From positions 2,604,001 to 2,668,000 of the forward strand of contig NC_089984.1 of the NCBI RefSeq assembly GCF_036417845.1: a DNA stretch of 64,000 bases. The letters run 5' to 3'. Origin of the DNA: Apteryx mantelli (Eukaryota > Chordata > Aves > Apterygiformes > Apterygidae). How positions within the stretch are numbered: position 1 is the stretch's first letter; each line of letters starts with the position of its first letter. The translations under genes and the position numbers were made by a program. A model generated the notes under the pieces. The model was not told where the DNA came from, searched no databases, and saw only the letters and a program-made list of their open reading frames with translations. Shown here piece by piece: positions 35,613 to 64,000 of the stretch.

Positions 35613-38600
35613 ACTGCTCACAACAGTGTCAGTGAAAGGCACACGGACCATACATGTGCGTCAGTGACAGGCACAGGGTCCTGCCCACAGGGGTGTACAG
35701 GCACGCAGACCCTTCATGCGTGGCAGTGACAGGCACACATATCCTGCTCGCAGACGTGTCAGCAACAGGCATGCAGGTGCCTTCATGGGTGCCAGTGACA
35801 GTCCCTGAGACCCTGCTCACAGGGGTATTGGTGACAGGCACACAGGCCACACAGGGTTTTCTGTAAAAGGAATGCAGACCCTTCTCGCAAGACTGTTAGT
35901 TAGAGGCCCATGGGTCCTGCAGGGGTGGCGGTGACAGACACATGGACCTTTTATTTGTGTCTGTGACAGCCACATGGGTTCTAAACAGGTGTCAGTGACA
36001 GGTTGTTGGTACATGGGTGTTAGTAACCTGCACATGTGTCCCAAAGGGGTGTCAGTGAAAAGCAAATGGACCCTGCTTGCAGGGGTGTTATTAACAGGCC
36101 TACAGGCTGTACAGAGATGTCAGTGACAAGCATACGGACCCTACTCACAGTTATGATGGTGACAGGCACAAAGACCCTACATGAGTGTTGTGGACAGGCG
36201 CACAGACCCTGCTCACAGAGGTGTCAAAGACAAGCACACAAGTTCTGCTCACAGTGGTGTCAGTTTGCAGGCACACAGCCACTACATGTGTGTAGCTGAC
36301 AGGCACACACAACCTGCTCACAGCAGTCCTGGTGACAGGCAACAATGGACCCTGCATGGTTAATGGTGACAGGCACATTGAGCTTCCTCACAGGGCTGTT
36401 GCCAACAGACACACGGACCCTAGATGGGTGTTGGTGACAGGCACAAAGGCCCCCAGTGGGTGTCAGTGACAAAGGACCTGCTACAGATGTCAGTGACAGG
36501 CACACTGGCCCTGCTCACAGGGGTGTTATTAACAGGTCCACGGGCCATACAGGCATGTCAGTAAAAAGCATATGGACCCTGATAGGCAAAAAGACACTAC
36601 ATGAGAGTTGTGGGCAGGCACAGAGGCCCTGCTCACAGGGGTGTGAGGGACAGGCACATGGACCTTGCATGGGTGTCAGAGACAGGCACATGGACCTTGC
36701 ACAGGTGCCATGGACAGGCACATGGAGGCTTGCCTGGGTGTCAGGGACAGGCACAGGGACTTTGCACAGCTGTCATGAACAGTCTCATGCACTTGCATGG
36801 GTGCCATGGACAAGCACATGGAGCTTGCCTGGGTGTCAGGGACAGGCACAGGGACTTTGCACAGCTGTCATGAACAGTCTCATGCACTTGCATGGGTGCC
36901 ATGGACAGGCACATGGAGCTTGCCTGGGTGTCAGGGTCAGGCACAGGGACTTTGCACAGCTGTCATGAACGGTCTCATGCACTTGCATGGGTGTCAGGGA
37001 CAGGCACACAGACCTTGCACAGGTTTCACGGACAGGCACATGGACCTTGCACGGGTGTCAGGGACAGGCACACAGACTCTGCTGACCCTAGTGTAAGGGA
37101 CAGGCATCCTGACCTTGCATGGGTGTCAGGGACAGGCACAGGAACCTTGCACGGGTGTCAGGGACAGGCACACAGACCCTGCATGGGTGTCAGGAACAGG
37201 GACCCTGCACGGGTGTCAGGGACAGCCACAGGAACCTTGCACAGGTGTCAGGGACAGGCACACAGACCTTGCATGGGTGTCAGGGACAGGGACCCTGCAT
37301 GGGTGTCAGGGACAGGCACAGGAACCTTGCACGGGTGTCAGGGACAGGCACACAGACTCTGCTGACCCTAGTGTAAGGGACAGGCATCCTGACCTTGCAT
37401 GGGTGTCAGGGACAGGCACAGGAACCTTGCACGGGTGTCAGGGACAGGCACACAGACCTTGCATGGGTGTCAGGGACAGGCACAGGAACCTTGCACGGGT
37501 GTCAGGGACAGGCACACAGACCTTGCATGGGTGTCAGGAACAGGGACCCTGCACGGGTGTCAGGGACAGGCACACAGACCTTGCATGGGTGTCAGGAACA
37601 GGGACCCTGCACAGGTGTCAGGGACAGGCACAGGAACCTTGCACAGGTGTCAGGGACAGGCACACAGACCTTGCATGGGTGTCAGGAACAGGGACCCTGC
37701 ATGGGTGTCAGGGACAGGCACAGGAACCTTGCACGGGTGTCAGGGACAGGCACACAGACTCTGCTGACCCTAGTGTAAGGGACAGGCATCCTGACCTTGC
37801 ATGGGTGTCAGGGACAGGCACAGGAACCTTGCACGGGTGTCGGGGACAGGCACACAGACCTTGCATGGGTGTCAGGGACAGGCACAGGAACCTTGCAGGG
37901 GTGTCAGGGACAGGCACACAGACCTTGCATGGGTGTCAGGAACAGGGACCCTGCACGGGTGTCAGGGACAGGCACAGGAACCTTGCAGGGGTGTCGGGGA
38001 CAGGCACACAGACTCTGCTGACCCTAGTGTAAGGGACAGGCATCCTGACCTTGCATGGGTGTCAGGGACAGGCACACAGACCTTGCATGGGTGTCAGGAA
38101 CAGGGACCCTGCACGGGTGTCAGGGACAGGCACAGGAACCTTGCATGGGTGTTGGGGACAGGCACACAGACTCTGCTGACCCTAGTGTAAGGGACAGGCA
38201 TCCTGACCTTGCATGGGTGTCAGGGACAGGCACAGGAACCTTGCACGGGTGTCAGGGACAGGCACACAGACTCTGCTGACCCTAGTGTAAGGGACAGGCA
38301 TCCTGACCTTGCATGGGTGTCAGGGACAGGCACAGGAACCTTGCACGGGTGTCAGGGACAGGCACACAGACCTTGCATGGGTGTCAGGGACAGGCGCACA
38401 GACCTTGCACGGGTTTCACGGACAGGCACATGGACCTTGCATGGGTGTCAGGGACAGGCACACAGACCTTGCATGGGTGTCAGGGACAGGCGCACAGACC
38501 TTGCACGGGTTTCACGGACAGGCACATGGACCTTGCACGGGTGTCAGGGACAGGCACACAGACTCTGCTGACCCTAGTGTAAGGGACAGGCATCCTGACC

Positions 38601-38850
38601 TTGCATGGGTGTCAGGGACAGGCACAGGAACCTTGCACGGGTGTCAGGGACAGGCACACAGACCTTGCATGGGTGTCAGGGACAGGGACCCTGCATGGGT
38701 GTCAGGGACAGGCACAGGAACCTTGCACGGGTGTCGGGGACAGGCACGCAGCTCCCACACGGCTGTTAGCGGTGATAGGCCCCCCACGGGTGTCAGCGAC
38801 AGGCATCCGGGCCTCGCTTGCAGCGTCGCGGCAGGCACACGGGCCGCGCC
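35613..38850 (+). repeat. Long minisatellite with higher-order structure
   Basis: From 35613 to about 36600 the copies are diverged. From about 36600 to 38760 they are nearly uniform, with a basic unit of about 32 bp containing TTGCAnGGGTGTCAGGGACAGG, plus shorter 26-bp variants. Two higher-order layers are visible: a roughly 95-bp unit in three copies (about 36715-36990), and a marker block GACTCTGCTGACCCTAGTGT that recurs at 37075, 37355, 37757, 38011, 38169, 38269 and 38561. The long frames here exist because no frame of the unit contains a stop and 3 x 32 = 96 bp makes a 32-aa cycle; they are not genes. The last, CpG-containing units merge into the CWF19L1 promoter. Confidence 0.93.
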
Positions 38851-38988
38851 GCTCGCGCTGTCGGGGACCGGCTCCCGGCTCCCGGCTCCCGGCTCCCGGC
38901 TCCCGGCGCCACCGCAGCGCCGGCGCTGGCCGAGGCGCCCGGAAGCAGCGGCGGCGGCGCTCCGCCCCTCCGGTTTGAAATCTCCGCC

Positions 38989-56706
<17,718 letters not shown>

Positions 56707-56786
56707 CGGCGGCGGTGACGGCGGCGGCGAACGCGCGGCGATTGGCGGCGGCGGCGTGACGCGCGCGCGCTCCTCTGTGACGCGGC

Positions 56787-56792
56787 AATAAA
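56787..56792 (+). terminator. CWF19L1 polyadenylation signal AATAAA
   Basis: Canonical hexamer 80 nt after the CWF19L1 stop codon, followed by a GT-rich element (GGCGGTGTGG). Cleavage would fall around 56805-56820, leaving about 35-50 bp to the CHUK start codon. Confidence 0.75.
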
Positions 56793-56853
56793 GGCGGTGT
56801 GGCGCGGGGCGCTGAGTGGCTGCGGCGCGGGGCCGGGGGGCGGCGGAGGCGGC

Positions 56854-59800
56854 ATGGAGCGGGCCCCCGGCGGCGCGGCGCTGCGGGGGCAGCCGGCGGG
56901 CGGCTGCGGCCCCTGGGAGATGCGGGACCGCCTGGGCACCGGCGGCTTCGGCAACGTCTGCCTCTACCAGCACCAGGTGCGCGCCGGGCCGCGGGGCGGG
57001 GCGGGGCGGGCGGCGCGCCGGGCCCTCTGACGGCGCTGTGTCCCGCAGGACTCGGGCGCCAAGGTGGCCATCAAGTCGTGCCGGCTGGAGCTCAGCGTCA
57101 AGAACAAGGACCGCTGGTGCCACGAGATCGACATCATGAAGAAGTGAGTGCGGCCCGGCGCCGGGCCCGGGCCCTGCTGCTGCTGCTGGAGCAGGGTGCC
57201 GCCCGCGCCCCGGCCGCCTCTCCCGGGGGCTGCCGGCGCTGCCGCTCCCGGTACCGACGGGCTTCCTGCCCCTAACGTGCGGCCGTGCAGGCAGGGGCGG
57301 CTGGAGTCCGCGCGTGCCTCCGCAGGCAGTGTGCGGGACAGGGCTCCAGTGACAGCCAGACCCCTGGTCTCACGTGTGGCTGGTGTGTGGGACGGGGGTG
57401 TAGTGACAACCCGACCGCTGGGGTCGCATACGGCCAGTGTGTGGGATGGGGGTCTGGGTGTCACTAGACCCCCAGGGTCACATGTGGCCAGTATATGGAA
57501 CAGACGTTTAGTGACAAGCACACTCCTGGGGTCATATATGGCTGGTGTATGGGACAGAGGTGTAATGACAGCCAGACATTCGGCCACTGTGCCAGATGGG
57601 GATCTAGTGACAGCCAGACCCCCTGGCCTCATGTGTGGCTGCTGTGTGGGATGGGGTCTAGTGCCAGCCGACCCCCACACTTGCATTCGGCCAATGTGTT
57701 TGAGGGTCTAGTGGCAGCCACGCCACTGGGGCCACATGCAGCAGGTGTGTGGGGTGGGGATCTAGTGACAACCAGACCCCTGGGCTCATGTGTGTGGTTA
57801 GTGTTTGGCATGGGGGTCTAGTGACAGGCAGCCCTCCTGGGCTCACATGTGGTTGGTGTGTAGGATGGGGGTCTAGTGACCCCCCCTGCCCCCAGCTTTA
57901 TATGGCCAGCGTGCAGGACAGGGGTTTAAGTGACAGTCAGAGTCTGTGCACTCGTGTGGCCGGTGCGCAGGACTAGGGTCTAGTGCCAACCAGAGCTGCA
58001 GCCTTCCCTGCTCTGCACTAGCATTTGGCTGGTGTGTGGGTTGGGGGTCTGTGATGTGTGGAGCTGGAGTCTAGTGACAGCCAGGTCCCCTGGGCTCACA
58101 TGTGGCCAGTGTTTAAGACCAGGGTCTAGTGACATTCAAACTCCTCTGCACTTGTGTACCAGCTGGTGTGTCAGGCTGTGATCTGGGGATTTCTGAACCC
58201 TTCTGCTGTCATGTACCAACTAGCATGTTGAATTGGGATCTAGTGATAACCACCCCCACCCCCCCCCGCACTCATGTGCTGGGCCATCGATTTGCTCAGG
58301 ATCTAGTGACATCCAAACTCCTCTATGCTCTTATGCCAGTGCCTCAGTCTTCATCTAGAGACATCCAAACCCCTGTGTGCTCCCATACCAACCAATTCAT
58401 TGGACTGTGATCTGGCAATTGGGGATCTAGGAATAGCTGTTTTCTGTGACGCTCCCTTTCTTACTGAGTAACGTCTCCCAGCTCTTTTTAACGAGAGGCT
58501 ACTCACCCTGGGCAACCCACCATCCCTCTCCAGCACGTCCCTCTGAGATACCTGTGAATCAGAGCAGGCGAAATTCATCCTCATGGACAGAGTTACTCAG
58601 TTATTTCTCTGGGTGTCAGGCATCTCATGGAGTTGTTCTCTCATCCTGAGAACTGCTTCTTGAGGGAGATCCTGTAGCATGAAATGAACAGTCCTGCTGG
58701 CAGGAGCAAGGACACCCTTACAGAGTTTTGTTTTGAGTTGTCCTCAAACAACTCAAAACTCTTTGCTGTGCCCACACTGCATGGAGCTTTACTGAGCTCA
58801 TGCTGTCCCTTGTCACACTGATCTGCTTATATACACACTACGTGCACATTATGTTATAGTTAGCAGAGGAAACCGCTTGCAGACATCATGTTAGAGCTAA
58901 ATTTGTAATTCAGTATTGGATAATCACTTTTCCTATGAACATTTTCACTGCAAAGCCATATTCATGTTCTGAATATAGGCACTGAATCATGCTTCTACTA
59001 CTTTTCTGTGATAACTCTCAGAGACTTTGGACTGTGTACATGGGAGTAATTTATCTTCACTTCCTTCTAGATATGTGTTTTATTCCTGAGAATAGCATAT
59101 TTTGAGGCAGTCAGGAAACAGCTGTTTGAATGTAGCTGCACAAATGATTTTTTCCCAATGTACATGTATTTTACGTGTCTAGTTCTACTTCCATAGTATA
59201 GTTGCACAAGAGTTAACATATTCTTACAAAACTTCTGGACCAAAGGGAAACTGTCCTCAAATGCAGAAATAAAAACACGTATGAAATGGCTGTGCCAAGA
59301 ATGTGCAGAAATCAAGAATTTGAGCCTGGATCTCCATCATCCAAGTCCTGTATCTTGACTTGGAGACCACGTTTCTGCTCATCACTGGTTTGTGTATTCA
59401 CAACGTATGGATTTTATGCATTTCGATACTGGTAGGTACCTGTTAAAGAGTGTACTTCTCAGCAGCAATACATTTGGGGAACAGAGATCTTACTGAAACA
59501 TAAAGCGTGGTTGGTTGGTAGTCTATCTTCTTGCTCTTCCAAAAGAGGGGTCAGACTTTTCATCAAGCTTTTCATGTGCCTAGGTTGAACCATCCCAATG
59601 TAGTAAGAGCCTGTGAAGTTCCTGAGGAGATGAACTTTCTTGTTAACGATGTTCCTCTTCTAGCAATGGAATATTGTTCAGGGGGCGATCTCCGGAAGGT
59701 AAGCTCTGCTTTGCCTTGACACATGTAGGAAAATGAGTCGAGTTAATGCTCTTTTCCTAACTGCAGTTGTCTGTGAAACCATATATATTATGTGGCCCTT

Positions 59801-62437
59801 TTTGGGGAGGGTACAGGTGCAGAGATGTAAAAATGCAGTAAAAAAAAACACAGCTCAAGTGTGAAGTGAGGCTTGTGCTATGAAACCAGGTGATAGAAGG
59901 AGTAATCCAAGGGCAGATACTATTTTATCCTGAAGCAGTGTCTCCTTTCATAGGATTGCATGAGCATTAGTGCAATTTCCTGTAACCTAGATATTAGCAC
60001 CCACCATGACTGGATTTGCTGCTGTTTGTCTGTATCTATTTGGAGTCTGACCTGTTTTTAATCCATGTGTGTCCAGTGTTTTGTTGTTTTCGGCTACAAG
60101 GAAGGATTTTGATTCTCTTGTGCTAGGCTTGGGCCACCAAAACTTCCAAGATTTTTCTGTTTCCTTCTAAACTGGGAACTGCCTTTCTGCAAAGCAGCAG
60201 CAGCAGCACCCAAGAGTAAATGAACATTTCGGTAGTTCACAAGGCAGTGGCTTTATGGCCAGATAGATTCTGTACTCCCTTTCCATTGTAGCTGGGTTCA
60301 GTAAGCAGTTGTTTGTTTGAGGATGAAGAAGCAGATTTCCACTGATTAAAGGTTGCTTAGAAATCACTTCATCTAAGTGATCAGGAAGCTCTTTTCTGTT
60401 AAACATGTTTTTTTGGGTTTTTTTTTACCAGCGTTAAATAGCAAACAGCTTAGAGAAACAAGTCATGGACTGGAAGGACTTGTAGAAAGCCAGAAGGAGT
60501 TTAACGAAAGCAGATGCTGAATGCAATAACTACATGTTTGTGACTTATTTAGCTTTGTTTTATTTTCTAGCATTGCTTAAAACAGTTGGGGCAGTCTTTA
60601 AGACTGAAAGGATGGCAGCGAAAGGAAGCGGGTTTATACTGAAATACCATTTGGATGTTGCAAACACAGAGAGCAGGCCATATTCTCAATGATTCTTGGG
60701 TGTTGTATTTATGCAGTACAAGTTTTGAGAAAACTTACAGGTAAACTGGGAAACTATGGCCAAGAAATTTGGGGTTGCATTAGCTCTGCTTTCAGTACAG
60801 TACTTGATAATTTAATTTCTAGTGAAACCTTGAAAGTTACATAGGTTCTGGGACAGTTTAGGAAGTAACATGCTTTATTTCACTTGATCACATGTAGTGC
60901 TTTGTTTCTTATAAAAAAAAGATTTCTTATTTTTGGTCCTACTCTGTCTTTTTTAAACCTTTCTCCTACACTTACTTGGTATCATTTGTGTTTTGCACTG
61001 CTGTTAATTTCTCATTGTACATCTGTGATCTTTCATAAAGCCTGGAAAAGCATGTGCTTCTGTCTACATTTTTATGCTTACGCTCCTTCAGGGAAATGCT
61101 GTAGGATCTGAGCTTGAATTCTGACTTGGTCCTTCTCCTTCATTATTGTTCAGCACATCTACTCAGAACAGAGGGCTCAGGGAGTGAGATGTTGGAGTTT
61201 GGTTTCTTTCCCATGGAATTCTGACTGCTGAGATGAGTGCCTGAGGTGCGGGAGACAGGTGGAGACATGAAGGTACACCATGGGAGTAGTGGCTGCAGGG
61301 TAGAGGTGTACTTCAGTCATCTATGAAAGCATTCCACATAGCCATGAAGGAAAAAATCCAATCGCTCACTGATAGACTTGAGGGAGTATGCAGGGGATTG
61401 CTGAGGCTAGTTATTGGCAGGTTGTTTAAGGCAGCCTGGAGGCAGTCTGAGGTGATAGTGCTGAGAGAGGTACTAGAGGACATCTCCTTTGCCGTTTTTA
61501 AGGTGCCTGACTGTGGAGTAGGTGGCCGGTGCTGTTTCTCATCACCTCCAGGGTTCAGGCAGCATTATGGGAGTAGAGACTGACTACAGATGACTACAGG
61601 AGGTGTCCACGGTGTTCGGCAGCCTCTCAAGAAGGGAGCTGATACCTGGGTGACTTTTCCTTAGTCTAGGGTATTGCTTGGATGCAGCACAGTGAGAAAA
61701 ACAGACTCTGTTAGAGCCCATAACCAGCTTGTTCAGTTTAAAGAAGCAGTCACACAGGGCCAGGAAGATAGTCTGGGAGTTGTAAATGACTTTACAATGG
61801 CTTTCTCTTCTGTGGTGTGCCCTATGCTAAATTTTGCCTGTTACTTTCCCTTCCTTTCATCTGTTCTTGAATGCCTAGGGCTTAGGTCTATATCCATTCC
61901 TTTTGCTTTTTGTCACTAAGTCTCGTTTTCCCCAATGGAGAGCAGGTGTTCTTCCAAGCAGCAGAGCTGCTTCAGATATTCAGGGTGTTCCTAAATCCCA
62001 TCAGGCCAAAATTCAGAAGATGGGGAACAAGCAGATTCCGGGAAGCTGGCCCCCAGTTGCCTGAAGCCATATGCCCTACATGGGTCTCTTGTCAGTTCAC
62101 TTTCCGATGGTTTTCATGCTTCTGTGGTCTTATTCTAAGAGACCAAATCTTCTTTTCAACCCTTGTACCTGTGCAATGAATTTTGTTTTTGTCCGGGTTG
62201 TTTTCTTTTTTCTCATGCTTTTAATTTGCAAAGTCACCTACCTTATTCAACTATGGTTATATTTGAGCTGTGCTGTTTTTTCTGTGGGGTGTTGGCAAGA
62301 ATGGAAGATGGTGTTCTTGACTATTAATTGTTGCATTGCAGGTGTAATATTGTTTTCTTTTCTGTAGTTGCTGAACAAACCCGAAAACTGCTGTGGGCTT
62401 AAGGAAAGTCAGATTCTTTCTCTACTTAGTGACATTG
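56854..62437 (+). CDS. CHUK: IKK-alpha kinase (CHUK), first four exons, continues past window
   Basis: Exons 56854-56976, 57049-57143, 59584-59698 and 62368-62437 have consensus splice sites and matching phases. They encode about 134 residues of the roughly 745-aa kinase that phosphorylates IkappaB and p100 in NF-kappaB signalling. Visible features: Gly-rich loop LGTGGFGNV, catalytic Lys in VAIKSC (residue 50, human Lys44), alphaC Glu in CHEIDIMKK (residue 67), hinge [14 protein letters not shown], then [18 protein letters not shown]. These match IKK-alpha rather than IKK-beta. The N-terminus is about six residues longer than human and Gly/Ala-rich. The rest of the kinase domain and the zipper, helix-loop-helix and NEMO-binding parts lie beyond 64000. 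Introns are 72, 2,440 and 2,669 bp. Confidence 0.96.
57318..58420 (+). repeat. ~53-bp minisatellite in CHUK intron 2
   Basis: Diverged tandem copies with core GGGGTCTAGTGACAGCCAGA followed by CCCTGGGCTCACATGTGGC and a TGGTGTGTGGGATG spacer. The TAGTGACA word recurs about every 50-57 bp (for example 57607, 57761, 57818, 57873). There are about 18-20 copies, more degenerate at the 3' side. Frames reading through it are not genes. Confidence 0.85.
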
Positions 62438-64000
62438 GTATGTAGTCTGTTGCCTTTCCTGTTGTTATGTTTATTATGTGTAATTGCATTTTTCTGTTTC
62501 AACTGGACTAGCAAAAACAGGCTGCTAAAACAAATCAAGTTTCTGTTCCAGAGGAAGGACTTTGTGTCCCTGCTGATCATAAAGACAAGAAACTTTCACT
62601 ACTGACCTGTCTGTGGAATGTGATTTGAAAAGCTATGTATTGAGCGGTTGTTGGTAACTCTATGACATTAAGGTCACAGTTTGCTAGTTCAAAACCTGCT
62701 TCTGTTAATGGCTCTGGAGATGCCAAACTGCATGTCAGCTGAAGGAATGTAACTTTTGCAAGCCTAAAAACAAGAACCAACATGAGAAATGCCAAAGTTG
62801 CTGTGTGTCTTCTTTATGTAGGGTTTGCTAGCGGGAGGGAAGTTTTGTTTGTTCCGGATGACAGGGCTGAGGAGATGATAAACTGGATTGCGGTTGAGAG
62901 CAGGACGGGTAAGAGTGTAGCAGAAGGAGAAGGGAACAGTACAGGCCAACCATGCTGTGGCCAGTCCAGAAATCTTCTGGCTAATGATCTGCTTTCAGCT
63001 AAGGGTCAATTAGTTGGGTTATCTCAAATAAGCATGCCTAAACATTGAGAATCTTCTCCTTTTGGAAGACCAATTACATGGGGCTATATTAGGAACAGTG
63101 TGGCTAGCACAGTGAAGAAGTTTATTGTCTCCTTTACTCAGTGCTGGGGAGGCCACATCTGGGTATAGTACCCACATTTGACTAAAGAAGGATGTGGAGA
63201 TCCTGGTGAGGCCCCACAGAGGCTGCCAAGCTGTTCGGGGCCTGGAACACATGACTCACAAGGGGATGGGATGGAGCTGGACTTCTTGGGTCTGGTCAAG
63301 GGGAGGCTGAGCTAGGATCTGAGAGCAGACTGTGACGGTGGGAAGGGTGAGTAAAAGCTGATGATCAGGGCCAAACTTTACTTGGTATTGGTGGGCAACA
63401 TAACAAGGGACAATGGTCACAAGTTGCACCCTGTGATGTTTGGATTGGACATGGGGAAGGATGGTGCAGCCCTGAGACAGGTCAACAAAGAGATGGAGGA
63501 TTTCCATCCTTGGTGGAGGGTTTCAGGACTGAAAGCCATAGTCACCCTGACCTGGTGTTGTTGACCTGTCCTTCTGTGAGCAGGAGGTTGGAGGAGAGAC
63601 CTCTGGATGTCCCTTCCCGCCAACACTGCTGTGGTGCTGTGAATCAACTGTGTATGGTCCTAGGAAAGGTTTCAAGGCAGTGCTTAGGGAGGCAGAGTGA
63701 TGAAAAGATGACAGTTATCCAGTGATTGACTTGATCTGCATTGTAGAAAGTGTCCAATATCATGTGGATTTCAGGTTCTGCTAACTGGAAAGAGAGTAGG
63801 CAGCAAGTCAGTACAGGGTGGGAGTAGCCCAAGGAGACAGCACTGCTGTTAGAGAACAATTTTCTTTGATAAATTCTGGGCACCTGCTCAAAATATCTTT
63901 CCTAAGGCAGTGGTAATCTATCAAGGTCAGTCTGTGATGCAAACTTGATGGTTTCTAGACGTGCTTCATCAAATCTTTATCACATTTTGCGGACTGTTGA
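62438..64000. other. CHUK intron 4 (partial)
   Basis: No sequence encoding the next expected CHUK exon (GIRYLHENK, HRDLKPEN) is found before the end of the window, so this is intronic. It contains an old CR1 remnant. Confidence 0.7.
63105..63655 (+). mobile_element. Ancient CR1 3' fragment
   Basis: Diverged plus-strand CR1. The 'GTGCTGGGGAGGCCACATCT' phrase (about 63141) corresponds to the segment encoding [10 protein letters not shown]. The 'AACAAGGGACAATGGTCACA' phrase (about 63402) corresponds to the region encoding RGNGHKL. The end near 63600-63650 resembles the CR1 terminus (GACCTCTGGATGTCCCTTCC). Many substitutions make it much older than the copies at 12-35 kb. Confidence 0.6.

Noticed and set aside
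35613-38760. CRISPR-like regular repeats
   Set aside because: Units are contiguous tandem repeats without unique spacers, in a eukaryotic genome with introns.
62782-63048. 88-aa frame in CHUK intron 4
   Set aside because: No match to CHUK or any known family, and it lies beside an old CR1 remnant; probably chance.

Overview
The window looks like a bird chromosome segment. CR1 LINEs are the dominant interspersed repeat and carry the avian-type 3' ends built on ATTCTGTG. Genes have vertebrate introns, and two of them, CWF19L1 and CHUK (IKK-alpha), form a recognisable vertebrate neighbour pair, unusually compact here. I cannot name the species.

Left part (1-12 kb): a tRNA-Lys(UUU) gene; an internally deleted CR1; a solo LTR fossil directly beside an orphan CpG island that holds three 60-bp promoter modules (ZNF143-like plus YY1-like sites); then a cluster of immunoglobulin heavy-chain V-like segments (leader exons of the canonical 46 nt, two degenerate V exons, and one V exon with an open frame).

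Middle (12-31 kb): two 4.2-kb CR1 copies in the same orientation, 13.46 kb apart, flank a seven-exon minus-strand alpha-2,8-sialyltransferase gene related to ST8SIA5/ST8SIA6. The CR1 copies appear identical over about 2.9 kb in the middle but differ at both ends. An older L3/CR1-like LINE follows.

32-39 kb: a long minisatellite with a roughly 32-bp unit and higher-order structure. It is interrupted by a CR1 that is itself interrupted by a younger CR1. The array runs to within about 150 bp of the CWF19L1 start codon.

Right part (39-64 kb): all 14 coding exons of CWF19L1 (537 aa), followed only 147 bp after its stop codon by the start codon of CHUK. Only the first four CHUK exons (about 134 aa, the kinase N-lobe) are in the window. 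The last CWF19L1 intron, just upstream of CHUK, is a roughly 30-bp-period repeat of CRE (CREB/ATF) octamers, and CHUK intron 2 begins with a further roughly 53-bp minisatellite.

Exon boundaries were read by eye from splice consensus and protein similarity recalled from memory. No database search was run.
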